The notes below the pieces were generated by a model that saw nothing but the letters and a program-made list of their open reading frames with translations, was not told the DNA's origin and made no database searches. A stretch of 64,000 bases of DNA, from the NCBI RefSeq assembly GCF_002119725.1, contig NZ_CP021109.1:3472001-3536000 (forward strand), written 5' to 3'. Origin of the DNA: Bordetella genomosp. 9. GTDB lineage: Bacteria > Pseudomonadota > Gammaproteobacteria > Burkholderiales > Burkholderiaceae_B. The position numbers were made by a program, and so were the translations under genes. Positions 34,757 to 44,800 of the stretch are shown one piece after another. The number at the start of each line of letters is the position of its first letter. Positions within the stretch are counted from its first letter, which is position 1.

Positions 34757-34836
34757 CCCCCCCGAAGCGCTGGCGCGCTTCCCCCCCAGGGGCGCGCCTG
34801 CGGACCGGCGGAGCCGGATCCGCGGCGCCCCGGTCG
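34757..34836. repeat. Dispersed two-hairpin repeat, copy C (inverted)
   Basis: Contains CCCCCGAAGCGCTGGCGCGC and CCGGCGGAGCCGGATCC, the reverse orientation of copies A, D, E and F. It lies a few bases upstream of the pstS Pho box and faces copy D across about 85 bases. Confidence 0.8.
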
Positions 34837-34921
34837 GGGGGCACCTATGGGTGCGGGGGAGCGGTGCTGTAGGCGGCGGCTGAGTCTAGAGCAACCCGCC
34901 GCCTGCCACGGGTGCCACCCT

Positions 34922-35004
34922 ATCGGGGACGCAGCGGATCCGGCTCCGCCGGTCCGCCAGCATCGCCCCCCTGGGGGGAAGCGCGATAGCGCTTCGGGGG
35001 GGCC
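34922..35004. repeat. Dispersed two-hairpin repeat, copy D, next to the ppk stop
   Basis: Contains GGATCCGGCTCCGCCGGTCC then GAAGCGCGATAGCGCTTCGG-type sequence. It ends four bases from the ppk stop codon (35009-35011). With copy C it makes an inverted pair in the ppk-pstS gap (34653-35008). Confidence 0.8.
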
Positions 35005-35008
35005 CGCT

Positions 35009-37084
35009 CTACCCGCCAAGTTTTTGCATCAGGTGCTCGTGCAGATTGAACGGGGCCGCGCGGGTGCGGACGCGGGTGTAGTCGCCGTCGGGTTGCTGCT
35101 GCCAGGCGAGTTCGTTGTCGCGCAGGGCGTAAGTGAACGCTTCCTCGATGACGCGTTTCTTCAAGGCCTTGTCCTGGACGGGAAAGGCGATTTCCACGCG
35201 GCGGAAGAAGTTGCGGTCCATCCAGTCCGCGGAGGACAGGTACACCGTTTCCCTGCCGTTGGCGTAGAAATAGAACACCCGCGAATGCTCGAGGAAGCGG
35301 CCGACGATGGAGCGCACGCGGATGTTGTCGGACAGGCCCTTGACGCCGCTGCGCAGGGCGCACACGCCGCGCACGATCAGGTCGATCTTGACGCCGGCCT
35401 GGCTCGCTTCGTACAGCTCCTCGATGACCGCCGTTTCCAGCAGGGAATTCATCTTCGCCATGATGCGGGCCTTCTTGCCCTCGCGGGCGGCCTGCGCCTC
35501 GGCGCGGATCAGGGCGACCATGCTCTCGTGCAGGGTGAACGGAGACTGCAGCAAAGCCTTGAGCGGCCGCCGCGCGCCCAGGCCCGTGAGCTGGGCGAAA
35601 ACCTTGTCCATGTCCTCGCAGATGGCGGGATCGGCGGTAAGCAGGCCGAAATCGGTATAAAGACGCGCGGTGCGCGGGTGATAGTTGCCCGTGCCCAGGT
35701 GGGCGTAGCGGCGCAGCCGGCCCTGCTCGCGCCGCAGCACCACCGCCATCTTGGCGTGCGTCTTGTGACCCACCACGCCGTAGACGACGTGGGCGCCCAC
35801 TTCTTCCAGGCGCGCGGCCCAATTGATGTTGGTCTGCTCGTCGAAACGCGCCATCAGCTCCACGACCACCGTCACTTCCTTGCCGGCGCGCGCCGCGGCC
35901 AGCAGAATCTGCATCAGCTCGGAATCCTCGCCGGTACGGTAGATGGTCTGCTTGATCGCCATCACGTCCGGGTCCAGCGCGGCGGCCGTCAGGAAGTCGA
36001 TGACCGGCTGGAAGGACTGGTAGGGATGATGCAGCAGCCGGTCGCCCGCCGCGATCGCCGTGAACATGGCGGCCGGATTGACCGTCGATTGATTGAACGG
36101 CGCCGGCACGGGCGCGCGATATTCGGGAAACAGCAGGCCCGGACGGTCCGGCAGATTGCAGAGCTGCATCAGCCGCGACAGGTTCACCGGGCCGTGCACG
36201 CGATAGGTGTCGCTGGCCGTGAGCGAGAACTCGCGTTGCAGAAAGGCCTCCAGCTCCGGCGGCGTCAGCTTGTCGATCTCCAGGCGGACGGCAGACCCGA
36301 AGTTGCGCTGCGACAGCTCGCCTTGCAAGGCCTGCCGCAGGTTGGTCACTTCTTCCTCATCGACGAACAGGTCGCTGTTGCGCGTCACGCGCCACTGATA
36401 GCAGCCCTGCATCTCCAGCCCCGGAAACAGCTCGCCGACGAACGCGCGCATCAGCGAAGTGAGCAGCACATAGCCGTCGGGATGGCCCGACAGCTCCGTG
36501 GGCATGCGGATCAGGCGGGGCAAGGCGCGCGGCGCCTGAACGATGGCGATCGACGCCTTGCGGCCGAAGGCATCGACGCCGCGCAGGGACACGATGAAGT
36601 TCAGGCTTTTGTTATAGACGCGCGGAAAGGGATGCGCCGGATCCAGTCCGATCGGCGTGAGCAGCGGCATCACGTCGCGGTGGAAGGTCTCGCGCGCCCA
36701 GGCCTGCTGGGCTTCGTCCCATTCGGACGCGTGCAGCAGCACGATGCCGTGCTCCTGCAGGCGCGGGAAAATCTCGTCATTGAGCAGGTCGTATTGGCGG
36801 TCCACCAGCTCGTGCACGGCCTCCTGCACCTGCGCATAGGCCTCGCCCGGCGTGAGCCCGTCGCAGCCGACCAGGTTCGGCGTCTGGCGCTGCTGCTCTT
36901 TCAGCGTGGAGATGCGGATTTCAAAGAACTCGTCCAGATTGGAACTGACGATACAGACATAGCGCAGTCGTTCCAGCAAGGGGACCGCGGGGTTTTCGGC
37001 CATCGCCAGGACGCGCTCGTTGAACTTGAGCAGCGACAGTTCCCGGTTCAGGAATAAAGGCTGCGAAGCCACATTGGATGCCAT
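35009..37084 (-). CDS. ppk: Polyphosphate kinase 1
   Basis: 691 residues. It makes inorganic polyphosphate from ATP. The N-terminal NRELSLLKFNERVLAMAEN, the catalytic-domain segment AIKQTIYRTGEDSELMQILL, the autophosphorylated His443 in GHKTHAKMAVV, and AHLGTGNYHPRTARLYTDF are all typical. The ATG at 37084 (MASNVASQPLFLNREL) is preferred over an ATG nine codons upstream. Divergent from gppA with a Pho box between, so both ends of polyphosphate turnover may respond to phosphate. Confidence 0.96.
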   Translation of the reverse strand: MASNVASQPLFLNRELSLLKFNERVLAMAENPAVPLLERLRYVCIVSSNLDEFFEIRISTLKEQQRQTPNLVGCDGLTPGEAYAQVQEAVHELVDRQYDLLNDEIFPRLQEHGIVLLHASEWDEAQQAWARETFHRDVMPLLTPIGLDPAHPFPRVYNKSLNFIVSLRGVDAFGRKASIAIVQAPRALPRLIRMPTELSGHPDGYVLLTSLMRAFVGELFPGLEMQGCYQWRVTRNSDLFVDEEEVTNLRQALQGELSQRNFGSAVRLEIDKLTPPELEAFLQREFSLTASDTYRVHGPVNLSRLMQLCNLPDRPGLLFPEYRAPVPAPFNQSTVNPAAMFTAIAAGDRLLHHPYQSFQPVIDFLTAAALDPDVMAIKQTIYRTGEDSELMQILLAAARAGKEVTVVVELMARFDEQTNINWAARLEEVGAHVVYGVVGHKTHAKMAVVLRREQGRLRRYAHLGTGNYHPRTARLYTDFGLLTADPAICEDMDKVFAQLTGLGARRPLKALLQSPFTLHESMVALIRAEAQAAREGKKARIMAKMNSLLETAVIEELYEASQAGVKIDLIVRGVCALRSGVKGLSDNIRVRSIVGRFLEHSRVFYFYANGRETVYLSSADWMDRNFFRRVEIAFPVQDKALKKRVIEEAFTYALRDNELAWQQQPDGDYTRVRTRAAPFNLHEHLMQKLGG

Positions 37085-37133
37085 GCGAGTTCCGTGAACG
37101 TTGAAAAGCAAAAACGGTTTTTACGTCAAATTC

Positions 37134-37151
37134 GTGACAGTTCCTTGACAA
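37134..37151 (-). promoter_or_regulatory. Pho box between ppk and gppA
   Basis: On the minus strand TTGTCAA-GGAA-CTGTCAC matches the CTGTCAT-N4-CTGTCAT consensus in 11 of 14 positions. It lies about 50 bases ahead of the ppk start and about 100 ahead of the gppA start; it may control ppk or both. Confidence 0.7.
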
Positions 37152-37251
37152 AGCCTTGTAAGCGTACGCTGAAATTCAAACGCTTGCGACATGGCGCGCG
37201 GCTGCGGCTATTTATAATGGCGGCACATCCGCTTTCTTTCTCGCGCCCCGC

Positions 37252-38739
37252 ATGGATCATCTTCTGGCCGCCGTCGACCTCGGTTCCAACAGTTTCCGCC
37301 TCTCCATAGGGCGGGTCGTCCAGCAGGAAGGCGCGGCGCAGATATACCAGATCGATCGTTTGAAAGAGACGGTGCGGCTGGCCGCGGGCCTGGACGCGGA
37401 CAAACGCCTGTCCGCCGACGCGGTCGGGCGCGCCATCGAGGTCCTGGAGCGCTTCGGCGAACGCCTGCGCAGCTTCCATCCCAGCCGCGTCCGCGCCGTG
37501 GCCACCAATACCTTCCGCGTTGCCCGCAACACGGCGGAGTTCCTGCCCCAGGCCGAAGCGGCGCTGGGGTTCCCGATCGAAGTCATCGCCGGCCGGGAAG
37601 AAGCCCGGCTGATTTTTTCCGGCGTGGTGCATACGCTGCCGCCCTCGCCCAACAAGCGGCTGGTCATCGACATCGGCGGCGGTTCGACGGAGGTGATCAT
37701 CGGCAAGGGCTACGAGCCCGGCCTGATGTCATCGCTGTACATGGGCTGCGTGAGCTACAGCCGGCAGTTCTTCGGCGACGGCGTCGTCGACGCGCACCAG
37801 ATGAAACTGGCCGAACTGGCGGCGCGTCGCGAGGCGGAAGTCATCGCGCGCCAATACCGCAAAATGGGCTGGAAGGAAGCCTACGGCTCGTCCGGCACGG
37901 CCAAGGCGCTGTACGCCATCTTGACCGAATGCGGCTTCTCCGATCGAGGCATCACCCGCGCCGGCTTGAACAAGCTGAAGGAGCGCATCATCCGCTCCGG
38001 CCGCGTCATCCCGTCGGAGCTGCCCGGTATCAAGCTGGAACGCGCCGACGTGCTGCCGGGCGGCCTGGCGATCATGAGCGCACTGTTCGACGAGCTGAAC
38101 ATCGACGTCATGCATACCGGCGACGGCGCGCTGCGGCTGGGCGTGCTGTACGACCTGCTGGGCCGCGACGATCAGCACGACAAGCGCGACGAGTCGGTGC
38201 GTCAGTTCATGAAGCGCTATCACATCGACGTCAACCAGGCGTCGCGCGTCCGGCGCACCGCGCTGGCGCTGTTCCAGGAACTGGACATCGACGAAGACAA
38301 GCGTGGCGAACTGGCGCACGCGCTGGGGTGGGCGGCGGACCTGCACGAGGTAGGCCTGTCGATCGCCCACAACGATTATCACAAGCACTCCGCCTATGTG
38401 CTGGGCAACGCCGACATGCCGGGGTTCTCGCGCGACGACCAGCAACTGCTCGCCCTGCTGGCGCTGGCGCACCAGGGCAAGCTGGGCAAGGTGGAACCGC
38501 TGGTGCGCAAACGCGAGCAATGGCTGGCCATTCTGTGCCTGCGGCTCGCCGTGCTGCTGTACCGCCGGCGTGAAGACCTGGAGACGCTGCCGCTGACCCT
38601 GTCGGTGCGCGGCGATTCCTTCGTGGTGCGTGTCCGGCAGGATTGGCTCGCATCCCACCCGCTCAGCGACTTCACGTTGCGCGCCGAGGAATCGGAATGG
38701 CGCAAGGTGGGCTTTTCCTTCCAGGTGCTGGAAGTCTGA
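37252..38739 (+). CDS. ppx: Exopolyphosphatase / guanosine pentaphosphate phosphohydrolase
   Basis: 495 residues of the Ppx/GppA family, with an actin-like ATPase fold: MDHLLAAVDLGSNSFRLSIG at the N-terminus, EEARLIFSGVVHTLP, and the second phosphate loop VIDIGGGSTEVIIGKG. The C-terminal helical HD-like half has AADLHEVGLSIAHNDYHKHS. It removes terminal phosphate from polyphosphate or pppGpp. Divergent from ppk. Which of the two activities dominates cannot be told. Confidence 0.92.
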   Translation: MDHLLAAVDLGSNSFRLSIGRVVQQEGAAQIYQIDRLKETVRLAAGLDADKRLSADAVGRAIEVLERFGERLRSFHPSRVRAVATNTFRVARNTAEFLPQAEAALGFPIEVIAGREEARLIFSGVVHTLPPSPNKRLVIDIGGGSTEVIIGKGYEPGLMSSLYMGCVSYSRQFFGDGVVDAHQMKLAELAARREAEVIARQYRKMGWKEAYGSSGTAKALYAILTECGFSDRGITRAGLNKLKERIIRSGRVIPSELPGIKLERADVLPGGLAIMSALFDELNIDVMHTGDGALRLGVLYDLLGRDDQHDKRDESVRQFMKRYHIDVNQASRVRRTALALFQELDIDEDKRGELAHALGWAADLHEVGLSIAHNDYHKHSAYVLGNADMPGFSRDDQQLLALLALAHQGKLGKVEPLVRKREQWLAILCLRLAVLLYRRREDLETLPLTLSVRGDSFVVRVRQDWLASHPLSDFTLRAEESEWRKVGFSFQVLEV

Positions 38740-38806
38740 GCCAGGGCGTTTTTGCCGCCGCCCGGCGCGCCCCGCGGGGCAGGCGCCGCGCCCGCGGCAC
38801 CGACCG

Positions 38807-39652
38807 TCAGGCGGCCTTTCTGACCTGGCCCTGTTCGCTTTCCAGGTCCACGTCGGCGCCGTTCAGGGGCGGCAGGCCGAAGTGGCGGCGATAGCGTTCG
38901 TCCATCTCGCGCATGTCGAGCAGCACCGGAAAATCCGCGGCATTGAAATCAGGATCCCAAGCCGGCTCGCCGCAGATCTTGGCGCCCAGCTTCAGGTAAC
39001 CTTTGATGAGGGGCGGCACCCGGGCCGGCAGCGTGGTGCTGTTCAGTTTTTCCAGCGGGTAGCGGTGCAGCGGCTGCACGCGAGGCACGGTCTCGTCGGC
39101 CAGATGGCCGCTCACCGCGCGCCACACCTCGGCGGCCGTCACGCCATCGTCGCGCAGGCTGACGCTGGCGCAACCGAGCAGGTAGTCGTAATTGCCACGG
39201 CGCATCACCTCGGCCACGCCCGACCACAACAACATGATGACGGCGCCGTTGCGAAAATCCGGATGCGTACAGGAACGTCCGGCTTCGACGATCCGGTCGC
39301 GCAGCGTACCGAGGCCGGACAGGTCGAATTCCGACTCGGAGTAATAACCGCCCGCCGCGCGCGCGCTTTCCGGGGTCAGCAAGCGGTAGGTTCCCACCAC
39401 GCGGCCGGTATGCAGTTCGCGCACCATCACATGCTCGCACCAGGCATCGAAACGATCCTGGTCGATGCCGTCCGCGGCATCGGGAAACACGGCGCCCATG
39501 TCCTCCGTGAAGACGCGGTAGCGCAGTCGCTGGATCTCTTCGACTTCATCCGCCGTGCGAGCCAGACCGACAACGAGGCCCGCCGCAGCGGAATCGGCAA
39601 ACGTGTCGGTCGCCGTCGTGCGGGCGGGATCGATGCGGACAAGTTCAAGCAT
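38807..39652 (-). CDS. olsB: Ornithine acyl-ACP N-acyltransferase (ornithine lipid synthesis)
   Basis: 281 residues of the GNAT-like OlsB/hemolysin family: LARTADEVEEIQRLRYRVFTEDMGAVF, then DRFDAWCEHVMVRELHTGRVVGTYRLL and EAGRSCTHPDFRNGAVIMLLWSG-type core, then LLGCASVSL. It joins a 3-hydroxyacyl chain to ornithine to make lyso-ornithine lipid. An AGGAG ribosome-binding site fixes the ATG at 39652; in-frame ATGs upstream lack one. olsA is not in the window. Convergent with gppA in a phosphate-limitation neighbourhood, fitting a phosphorus-free lipid role. Confidence 0.82.
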   Translation of the reverse strand: MLELVRIDPARTTATDTFADSAAAGLVVGLARTADEVEEIQRLRYRVFTEDMGAVFPDAADGIDQDRFDAWCEHVMVRELHTGRVVGTYRLLTPESARAAGGYYSESEFDLSGLGTLRDRIVEAGRSCTHPDFRNGAVIMLLWSGVAEVMRRGNYDYLLGCASVSLRDDGVTAAEVWRAVSGHLADETVPRVQPLHRYPLEKLNSTTLPARVPPLIKGYLKLGAKICGEPAWDPDFNAADFPVLLDMREMDERYRRHFGLPPLNGADVDLESEQGQVRKAA

Positions 39653-39793
39653 TCGGCCAACTCCTAGGTGTCCGAGTAGTGTGGGCGAGGCGTGTGTCAG
39701 GTTTTTGACCGCCATGTTACGTGACTGTGACGCCACTCGCCTCACTTCCCGGCCACGAGGGCCGAACTTTTACAAGCAAAAACCTGGGACGGG

Positions 39794-41137
39794 TCAATCG
39801 GCGGCCAGACCGGCCGCCAGATTCTGCGCGCATGACATGGCGAGCGCGGATTCCTCGGCTTCGACCATCAGACGCAGCTTTGGTTCAGTGCCCGAGGCAC
39901 GAATCAGCACGCGGCCACGGCCGGCAAGCTCGGCCTCGACGGCGCGGCGCGCGGCAAGCAGCCCGGGATGGGTCTTCCAATCCTGGCCCGGCTGCAACGG
40001 CACATTGATCATCTGCTGCGGGTACATACGCAGGTCCGCCACCCACTCCGATAGCGAGCGGCCGTTGCGGCGGAGGGCGGTCAAGACCTGCAGCGCGGCG
40101 ATGATGCCGTCGCCCGTGGTGTGGCAATCCAGGCAGATCAGATGGCCGGAGCTTTCGCCGCCATACAGCCACCCGCGCGCCTGCATCTGTTCCATCACGT
40201 AGCGGTCGCCCACGTCGGCGCGGTGGAAACCGACGCCCAGCTCCTGCAAGCGGCGCTCGAATCCGTAATTGGTCATCAAGGTGCCGACCACGCCGGCGAC
40301 CGGCCCGCGCTGCATGCGCTCCCGCAGGATTGCATACAGCAGCTCATCGCCGTTGTAGATGCGCCCGGTGGCGTCCACCATCTGGATGCGGTCGGCGTCG
40401 CCATCCAGGGCAATGCCGAGGTGCGCGCCGCGTGCCCGCACCTCGGCCGCCAGCGCCTCGGGATACAGCGCCCCGACGCCCTTGTTGATATTGAATCCGT
40501 CCGGCTGCACGCCCACCGCGTGCACGTCGGCGCCCAATTCGCGGAACACGTGCGGGGCGATGTGATACGCCGCGCCATGGGCCGCATCCACGACGAGGCT
40601 CAGCCCGTTCAGGTCCAGATCGTTGGGAAAGGTGCTCTTGCAGAACTCGATGTAGCGGCCGGCCGCGTCGTCGAGGCGCCGCGCGCGGCCCAGGGCCTCG
40701 GAACTGACGCACCCCAGCGGCTCGTCCAAGGCAGCCTCGATGGCGGCCTCGGTTTCGTCGGGAAGCTTCATGCCCCGGCCGGAGAAGAACTTGATGCCGT
40801 TGTCGTGATAGGGGTTGTGCGAGGCGCTGATCACGATGCCTGCCGTCTGGCGCAGTACGCGCGTCAGGTATGCGATGGCGGGGGTGGGCAGCGGCCCGGC
40901 CAGCAGTACGTCGATGCCAGCCGCCGAAAACCCGGCTTCCAGCGCCGACTCCAGCATATAGCCCGAAATTCGCGTGTCCTTGCCGATCAGCACCTTCGGC
41001 CGCGTACCGCCACGCATATCGCGGGCGAAGACCTTGCCCGCCGCGTAACCCAGACGCAGCGCGAATTCCGCATTGATGACGGGTCCGCCAACCTCACCGC
41101 GCACGCCATCCGTGCCGAAGTACTTGCGAGTGCTCAT
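39794..41137 (-). CDS. glmM: Phosphoglucosamine mutase
   Basis: 447 residues; converts glucosamine-6-phosphate to glucosamine-1-phosphate for peptidoglycan and LPS precursors. [18 protein letters not shown] is the family N-terminus, the active phosphoserine is Ser106 in [12 protein letters not shown], and the magnesium loop is LDGDADRIQ. The C-terminal phosphate-binding motif is [11 protein letters not shown]. The ATG at 41137 is used; an in-frame start 12 codons upstream is unlikely. Follows folP in the conserved rlmE-ftsH-folP-glmM block. Confidence 0.97.
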   Translation of the reverse strand: MSTRKYFGTDGVRGEVGGPVINAEFALRLGYAAGKVFARDMRGGTRPKVLIGKDTRISGYMLESALEAGFSAAGIDVLLAGPLPTPAIAYLTRVLRQTAGIVISASHNPYHDNGIKFFSGRGMKLPDETEAAIEAALDEPLGCVSSEALGRARRLDDAAGRYIEFCKSTFPNDLDLNGLSLVVDAAHGAAYHIAPHVFRELGADVHAVGVQPDGFNINKGVGALYPEALAAEVRARGAHLGIALDGDADRIQMVDATGRIYNGDELLYAILRERMQRGPVAGVVGTLMTNYGFERRLQELGVGFHRADVGDRYVMEQMQARGWLYGGESSGHLICLDCHTTGDGIIAALQVLTALRRNGRSLSEWVADLRMYPQQMINVPLQPGQDWKTHPGLLAARRAVEAELAGRGRVLIRASGTEPKLRLMVEAEESALAMSCAQNLAAGLAAD

Positions 41138-41182
41138 AGATGTCGATTCCCATGCGGCGCACGGCGGCGCCAAGCGTTCAAA

Positions 41183-42031
41183 TCAGTTCGCCGTGGCGCC
41201 GGGCACGGCCTCCACCATTTGCCAAACTTTCAGAGCATCCACCGTTGCGGCCACATCATGCACGCGGACGATGGCCGCGCCGCGCGCCACGCAGGCAAGC
41301 GCCCCAGCCAGGCTGCCCGCCAGCCGTTGGCTGACGTCGCGGCCTGTCGCATGGCCGATCATCGACTTGCGCGACAGACCCGCCAGCAAGGGGTAGCCGG
41401 ACGCTTGCAGGCTTTGCAGGCGCCGCAACAGCTCGTAGTTCTGTTCCTGCGTCTTGCCGAAGCCAAACCCCGGATCCAGCACGATACGCCGCGCGTCCAC
41501 CCCGGCGCCACGCAGCGCCTGCGCGCGCTCATGCAGGAATCCCCCGATCTCGCCAAGCAAGTCGCTGTACTCGGGATTGTCCTGCATGGTGCCGGGTTCG
41601 CCTTTCATGTGCATGACGCACAGGCCGCAGCGGGATGCGGCAACCGCCTCGACGGCGCCGGGCTGTCGGAATCCATGGATGTCGTTGATCATATCGGCGC
41701 CGGCGTCCAGCACGGCGCGCATGACGCCCGGCTTGAAGGTGTCCACCGAGAGGGGGACGCCGCAATCGCGCAATCCCTCGACCAGCGGCAGTACGCGCGC
41801 CAGTTCGTCCTGCTCGGACACGGGCGCCGCGCCGGGCCGGGTGGATTCTCCGCCGATATCGAGGATGTGGGCGCCTTCTTCGACCAGCCGCCGCGCATGC
41901 GCGATCGCGGCGTCCGGATCGTTATGCCGCCCGCCGTCAGAAAACGAGTCCGGCGTGACGTTGACGATACCCATGACCAGCGGGCGCTCGAGGTCGAACT
42001 CGTAGCGCCCGCACAAAAAAGTATTGGCCAT
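41183..42031 (-). CDS. folP: Dihydropteroate synthase
   Basis: 282 residues; condenses p-aminobenzoate with the pterin pyrophosphate in folate synthesis; the sulfonamide target. Motifs GIVNVTPDSFSDGG, DIGGESTRPGA, INDIHGFR, DPGFGFGKT and GLSRKSMIG are all present and unaltered. It begins MANTFLCGRYEFDLERPLVM. Between ftsH and glmM with short gaps, as in many proteobacteria. Confidence 0.97.
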   Translation of the reverse strand: MANTFLCGRYEFDLERPLVMGIVNVTPDSFSDGGRHNDPDAAIAHARRLVEEGAHILDIGGESTRPGAAPVSEQDELARVLPLVEGLRDCGVPLSVDTFKPGVMRAVLDAGADMINDIHGFRQPGAVEAVAASRCGLCVMHMKGEPGTMQDNPEYSDLLGEIGGFLHERAQALRGAGVDARRIVLDPGFGFGKTQEQNYELLRRLQSLQASGYPLLAGLSRKSMIGHATGRDVSQRLAGSLAGALACVARGAAIVRVHDVAATVDALKVWQMVEAVPGATAN

Positions 42032-42055
42032 CGCAGGTTGCGGGTGCAGGGGTCC

Positions 42056-43942
42056 TTAGACCGCCGGGGCGGCGCTGCCGCCAGGCGCAAGCCCGCTGGG
42101 ATTGTTGTCCGCGGTGTCGGAAGGCCCTTGCGGCGTCTTCGGGGGACGGGGCGGACGTCCTGACATGATGTCGTCGATCTGGTCGGCGTCGATGGTCTCC
42201 CATTCCAGCAGCGCGGCGGCCATGGCTTCGACCTTGTCGCGGTTGCCGTCCAGGATCTTGCGCGCGACCTCGTACTGCTCGTCGATGATGCGGCGGATGG
42301 AGGCGTCGACCTTCTGCATGGTGGCCTCGGACACGTGCGTCGTCTTGGTGACGCTGCGGCCCAGGAACACCTCGCCTTCGTTCTCGGCGTACACCATGGG
42401 ACCAAGCTCCTGGTCCATGCCGTAGCGCGTGACGATGTCGCGTGCAATGGCGGTGGCCCGCTCGAAGTCGTTGGAAGCGCCCGTCGTCATCTGGTTCATG
42501 AACAGCTCTTCGGCGATACGCCCGCCGAACAGCACCGCGATGGTGCTGAGCAGGCGCTGCTTGTCCATGCTGTAGCGGTCGCTTTCCGGCAATTGCATGG
42601 TCACGCCCAGCGCGCGGCCGCGCGGGATGATGGTGACCTTGTGCACCGGGTCCGTCTTGGGCAGCATGCGGGCGACGATGGCGTGGCCGGACTCGTGGTA
42701 AGCGGTGTTCTTGCGCTCTTCTTCGGGCATCACGATGGAGCGGCGTTCCGCGCCCATGATGATCTTGTCCTTCGCCTTTTCGAAGTCCGACATGTCCACC
42801 GTGCGGCCGTTGCGGCGCGCCGCGAACAGCGCGGCCTCGTTCACCAGGTTGGCCAGGTCCGCGCCGGAGAAGCCCGGCGTGCCGCGCGCCAGCACCGACG
42901 CATCCACGTTGGGCGACAGGGGCACCTTGCGCATGTGAACCTTGAGGATCTGCTCGCGGCCGCGGATATCCGGCAGCGGCACCACGACCTGGCGGTCGAA
43001 ACGTCCGGGACGCAGCAGGGCCGGGTCGAGCACGTCGGGACGGTTGGTCGCCGCGATGACGATAACGCCCTGCCCCGACTCGAAGCCGTCCATTTCCACC
43101 AGCATCTGGTTCAGGGTCTGTTCGCGTTCGTCGTTGCCGCCGCCCAGGCCGGCGCCGCGCTGACGGCCCACCGCATCGATTTCGTCGATGAAGATGATGC
43201 ACGGCGCATGCTTCTTGGCGTTTTCGAACATGTCGCGCACGCGGGCCGCGCCCACGCCGACGAACATTTCGACGAAGTCGGAACCCGAGATGCTGAAGAA
43301 CGGCACCTTGGCTTCGCCCGCGATGGCCTTGGCCAGCAGGGTCTTACCGGTACCGGGCGAGCCGACCATCAGCACGCCGCGCGGGATGCGCCCGCCCAGC
43401 TTCTGGAATTTGCTCGGGTCGCGCAGGAAGTCCACCAGTTCCTGCACGTCTTCCTTCGCTTCGTCGCAGCCCGCGACGTCGGCGAAGGTGACCTGGTTGG
43501 TGTTCTCGTCCAGCATGCGCGCGCGCGATTTGCCGAAGCTGAATGCGCCGCCGCGCCCGCCGCCCTGCATCTGTCTCATGAAGAATATCCACACGCCGAT
43601 CAGGAGCAGCATGGGGAACCAGGAGACGAAGATATTCATCAGCAGCGATTGTTCTTCGCGCGCCTTGCCGGAGACCTGCACGCCGTACTTCAGCAGGTCA
43701 GAAACCATCCACAGGTCCCCCGGCGACGTCAGCGTGTAGGGACGTCCCGATTCGGGCGTCACATACAGCACGTCTCCCTGTACATCGACCTTGCGGATGC
43801 GCCCTGCCTTGGCGTCGTCCATGAATTGCGTGTAGCTGACGCCGTCCTGCGTTTGGGTGCGTCCGTCGAATTGCTTGAAGACGGTGAACAGCACCAGGGC
43901 GATCACCATCCACACCGCAACTTTAGAAAATGAATTGTTCAA
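42056..43942 (-). CDS. ftsH: ATP-dependent zinc metalloprotease FtsH
   Basis: 628 residues; membrane-anchored AAA protease that degrades misfolded membrane proteins, sigma-32 and LpxC. Two N-terminal membrane segments flank a periplasmic domain ([13 protein letters not shown] and [18 protein letters not shown]). The Walker A is GSPGTGKT (about 195), Walker [12 protein letters not shown] region [12 protein letters not shown] and zinc site HESGH (about 415). The C-terminal tail is Pro/Gly-rich. First strong ATG at 43942. Confidence 0.97.
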   Translation of the reverse strand: MNNSFSKVAVWMVIALVLFTVFKQFDGRTQTQDGVSYTQFMDDAKAGRIRKVDVQGDVLYVTPESGRPYTLTSPGDLWMVSDLLKYGVQVSGKAREEQSLLMNIFVSWFPMLLLIGVWIFFMRQMQGGGRGGAFSFGKSRARMLDENTNQVTFADVAGCDEAKEDVQELVDFLRDPSKFQKLGGRIPRGVLMVGSPGTGKTLLAKAIAGEAKVPFFSISGSDFVEMFVGVGAARVRDMFENAKKHAPCIIFIDEIDAVGRQRGAGLGGGNDEREQTLNQMLVEMDGFESGQGVIVIAATNRPDVLDPALLRPGRFDRQVVVPLPDIRGREQILKVHMRKVPLSPNVDASVLARGTPGFSGADLANLVNEAALFAARRNGRTVDMSDFEKAKDKIIMGAERRSIVMPEEERKNTAYHESGHAIVARMLPKTDPVHKVTIIPRGRALGVTMQLPESDRYSMDKQRLLSTIAVLFGGRIAEELFMNQMTTGASNDFERATAIARDIVTRYGMDQELGPMVYAENEGEVFLGRSVTKTTHVSEATMQKVDASIRRIIDEQYEVARKILDGNRDKVEAMAAALLEWETIDADQIDDIMSGRPPRPPKTPQGPSDTADNNPSGLAPGGSAAPAV

Positions 43943-44141
43943 GGTCGATCTCCTGCTTTCGATTCCGACCGGTAGTTAAAACGCCCCCGCGCCGCGCCGA
44001 CACCCGTCGGCCCGCTGCCGCCAGCCCTGGGCGGCGGCACCCGAAGGGCGGCAGCCTCTGCCTTAGGACACAACCACAAGTATGTCAATAGCCATTCTAC
44101 CCCGTGATGAGGGATTGCGTGGAAACGCGGAAAGCCGGCGG

Positions 44142-44783
44142 TCAGCCCACCTGTTTCCGGCCTCTGGCGACCAGAAAAGTTTCCGAGGAATTTGACCTGG
44201 ACGCCTTGGGCTTGCGTTCGACCACCCTTTTGAAATGCTGTTTGAACGATTGGACGATCTGGGAAAACCCGCTTCCATGAAAGGCTTTCACGATCAGCGC
44301 CCCCTCGGGCTTGAGGTGCGCCAGGGCGAACTCCAGGGCCAGGTCGCAGACGTGCTGGATACGCGCCGCGTCGGCAACACTGACTCCAGACAGGTTGGGG
44401 GCCATGTCCGAAATTACAAGGTCCACGGGCTGGCCGTTGAGCGTTTCCTCCAGCTGGGCCAGGACGGATTCTTCGCGGAAGTCGCCTTGCAGGAATTCCA
44501 CCCCGGCCACCGGCTCCATCGGCAGAATATCGAGCGCCAGGATGCGCCCGTCGATGGCGCCTCCCGGGCCGGCCAGGCGTTCCCGCGCGACCTGCGACCA
44601 GCTGCCCGGCGCGGAGCCAAGGTCGACCACCACGTCGCCGCGCCGCATGAGCTTTTCCGTGTCCAGGATTTCGATCAGCTTGAAGGCGGCCCGCGCGCGG
44701 TATCCCTTTTGCTGCGCCAGCTTCACATAGGGGTCGTTGATGTGCTGGTGCAACCAGTCCTTGGAGAATTTATTCTTGGCCAT
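44142..44783 (-). CDS. rlmE: 23S rRNA 2'-O-ribose U2552 methyltransferase
   Basis: 213 residues; methylates U2552 of 23S rRNA late in 50S assembly with S-adenosylmethionine. The catalytic K-D-K-E set is visible: Lys in RARAAFKL, Asp in VISDMAPN, Lys in [10 protein letters not shown] and Glu in SSETFLVAR. The SAM loop is [12 protein letters not shown]. Only 17 bases separate its start from the divergent yhbY gene. Heads the rlmE-ftsH-folP-glmM order, though a 199-base gap precedes ftsH. Confidence 0.96.
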   Translation of the reverse strand: MAKNKFSKDWLHQHINDPYVKLAQQKGYRARAAFKLIEILDTEKLMRRGDVVVDLGSAPGSWSQVARERLAGPGGAIDGRILALDILPMEPVAGVEFLQGDFREESVLAQLEETLNGQPVDLVISDMAPNLSGVSVADAARIQHVCDLALEFALAHLKPEGALIVKAFHGSGFSQIVQSFKQHFKRVVERKPKASRSNSSETFLVARGRKQVG

Positions 44784-44800
44784 TCCCGTACAATTCCGCC

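Noticed and set aside
34757..35004. Inverted repeat copies C and D as the ends of a MITE or insertion sequence
   Set aside because: The roughly 85 bases between them hold no gene, no target-site duplication is visible, and the same element occurs elsewhere singly or in direct orientation.
34847..37057. A 736-codon open frame opposite ppk
   Set aside because: Antisense shadow of ppk with biased composition.
39653..39793. A Pho box ahead of olsB
   Set aside because: CGTCACA- and TGACAC-like words are present but not two heptamers with the right four-base spacing.
40121..42163. A 680-codon open frame opposite glmM and folP
   Set aside because: Spans two conserved genes on the other strand; no motif or ribosome-binding site.
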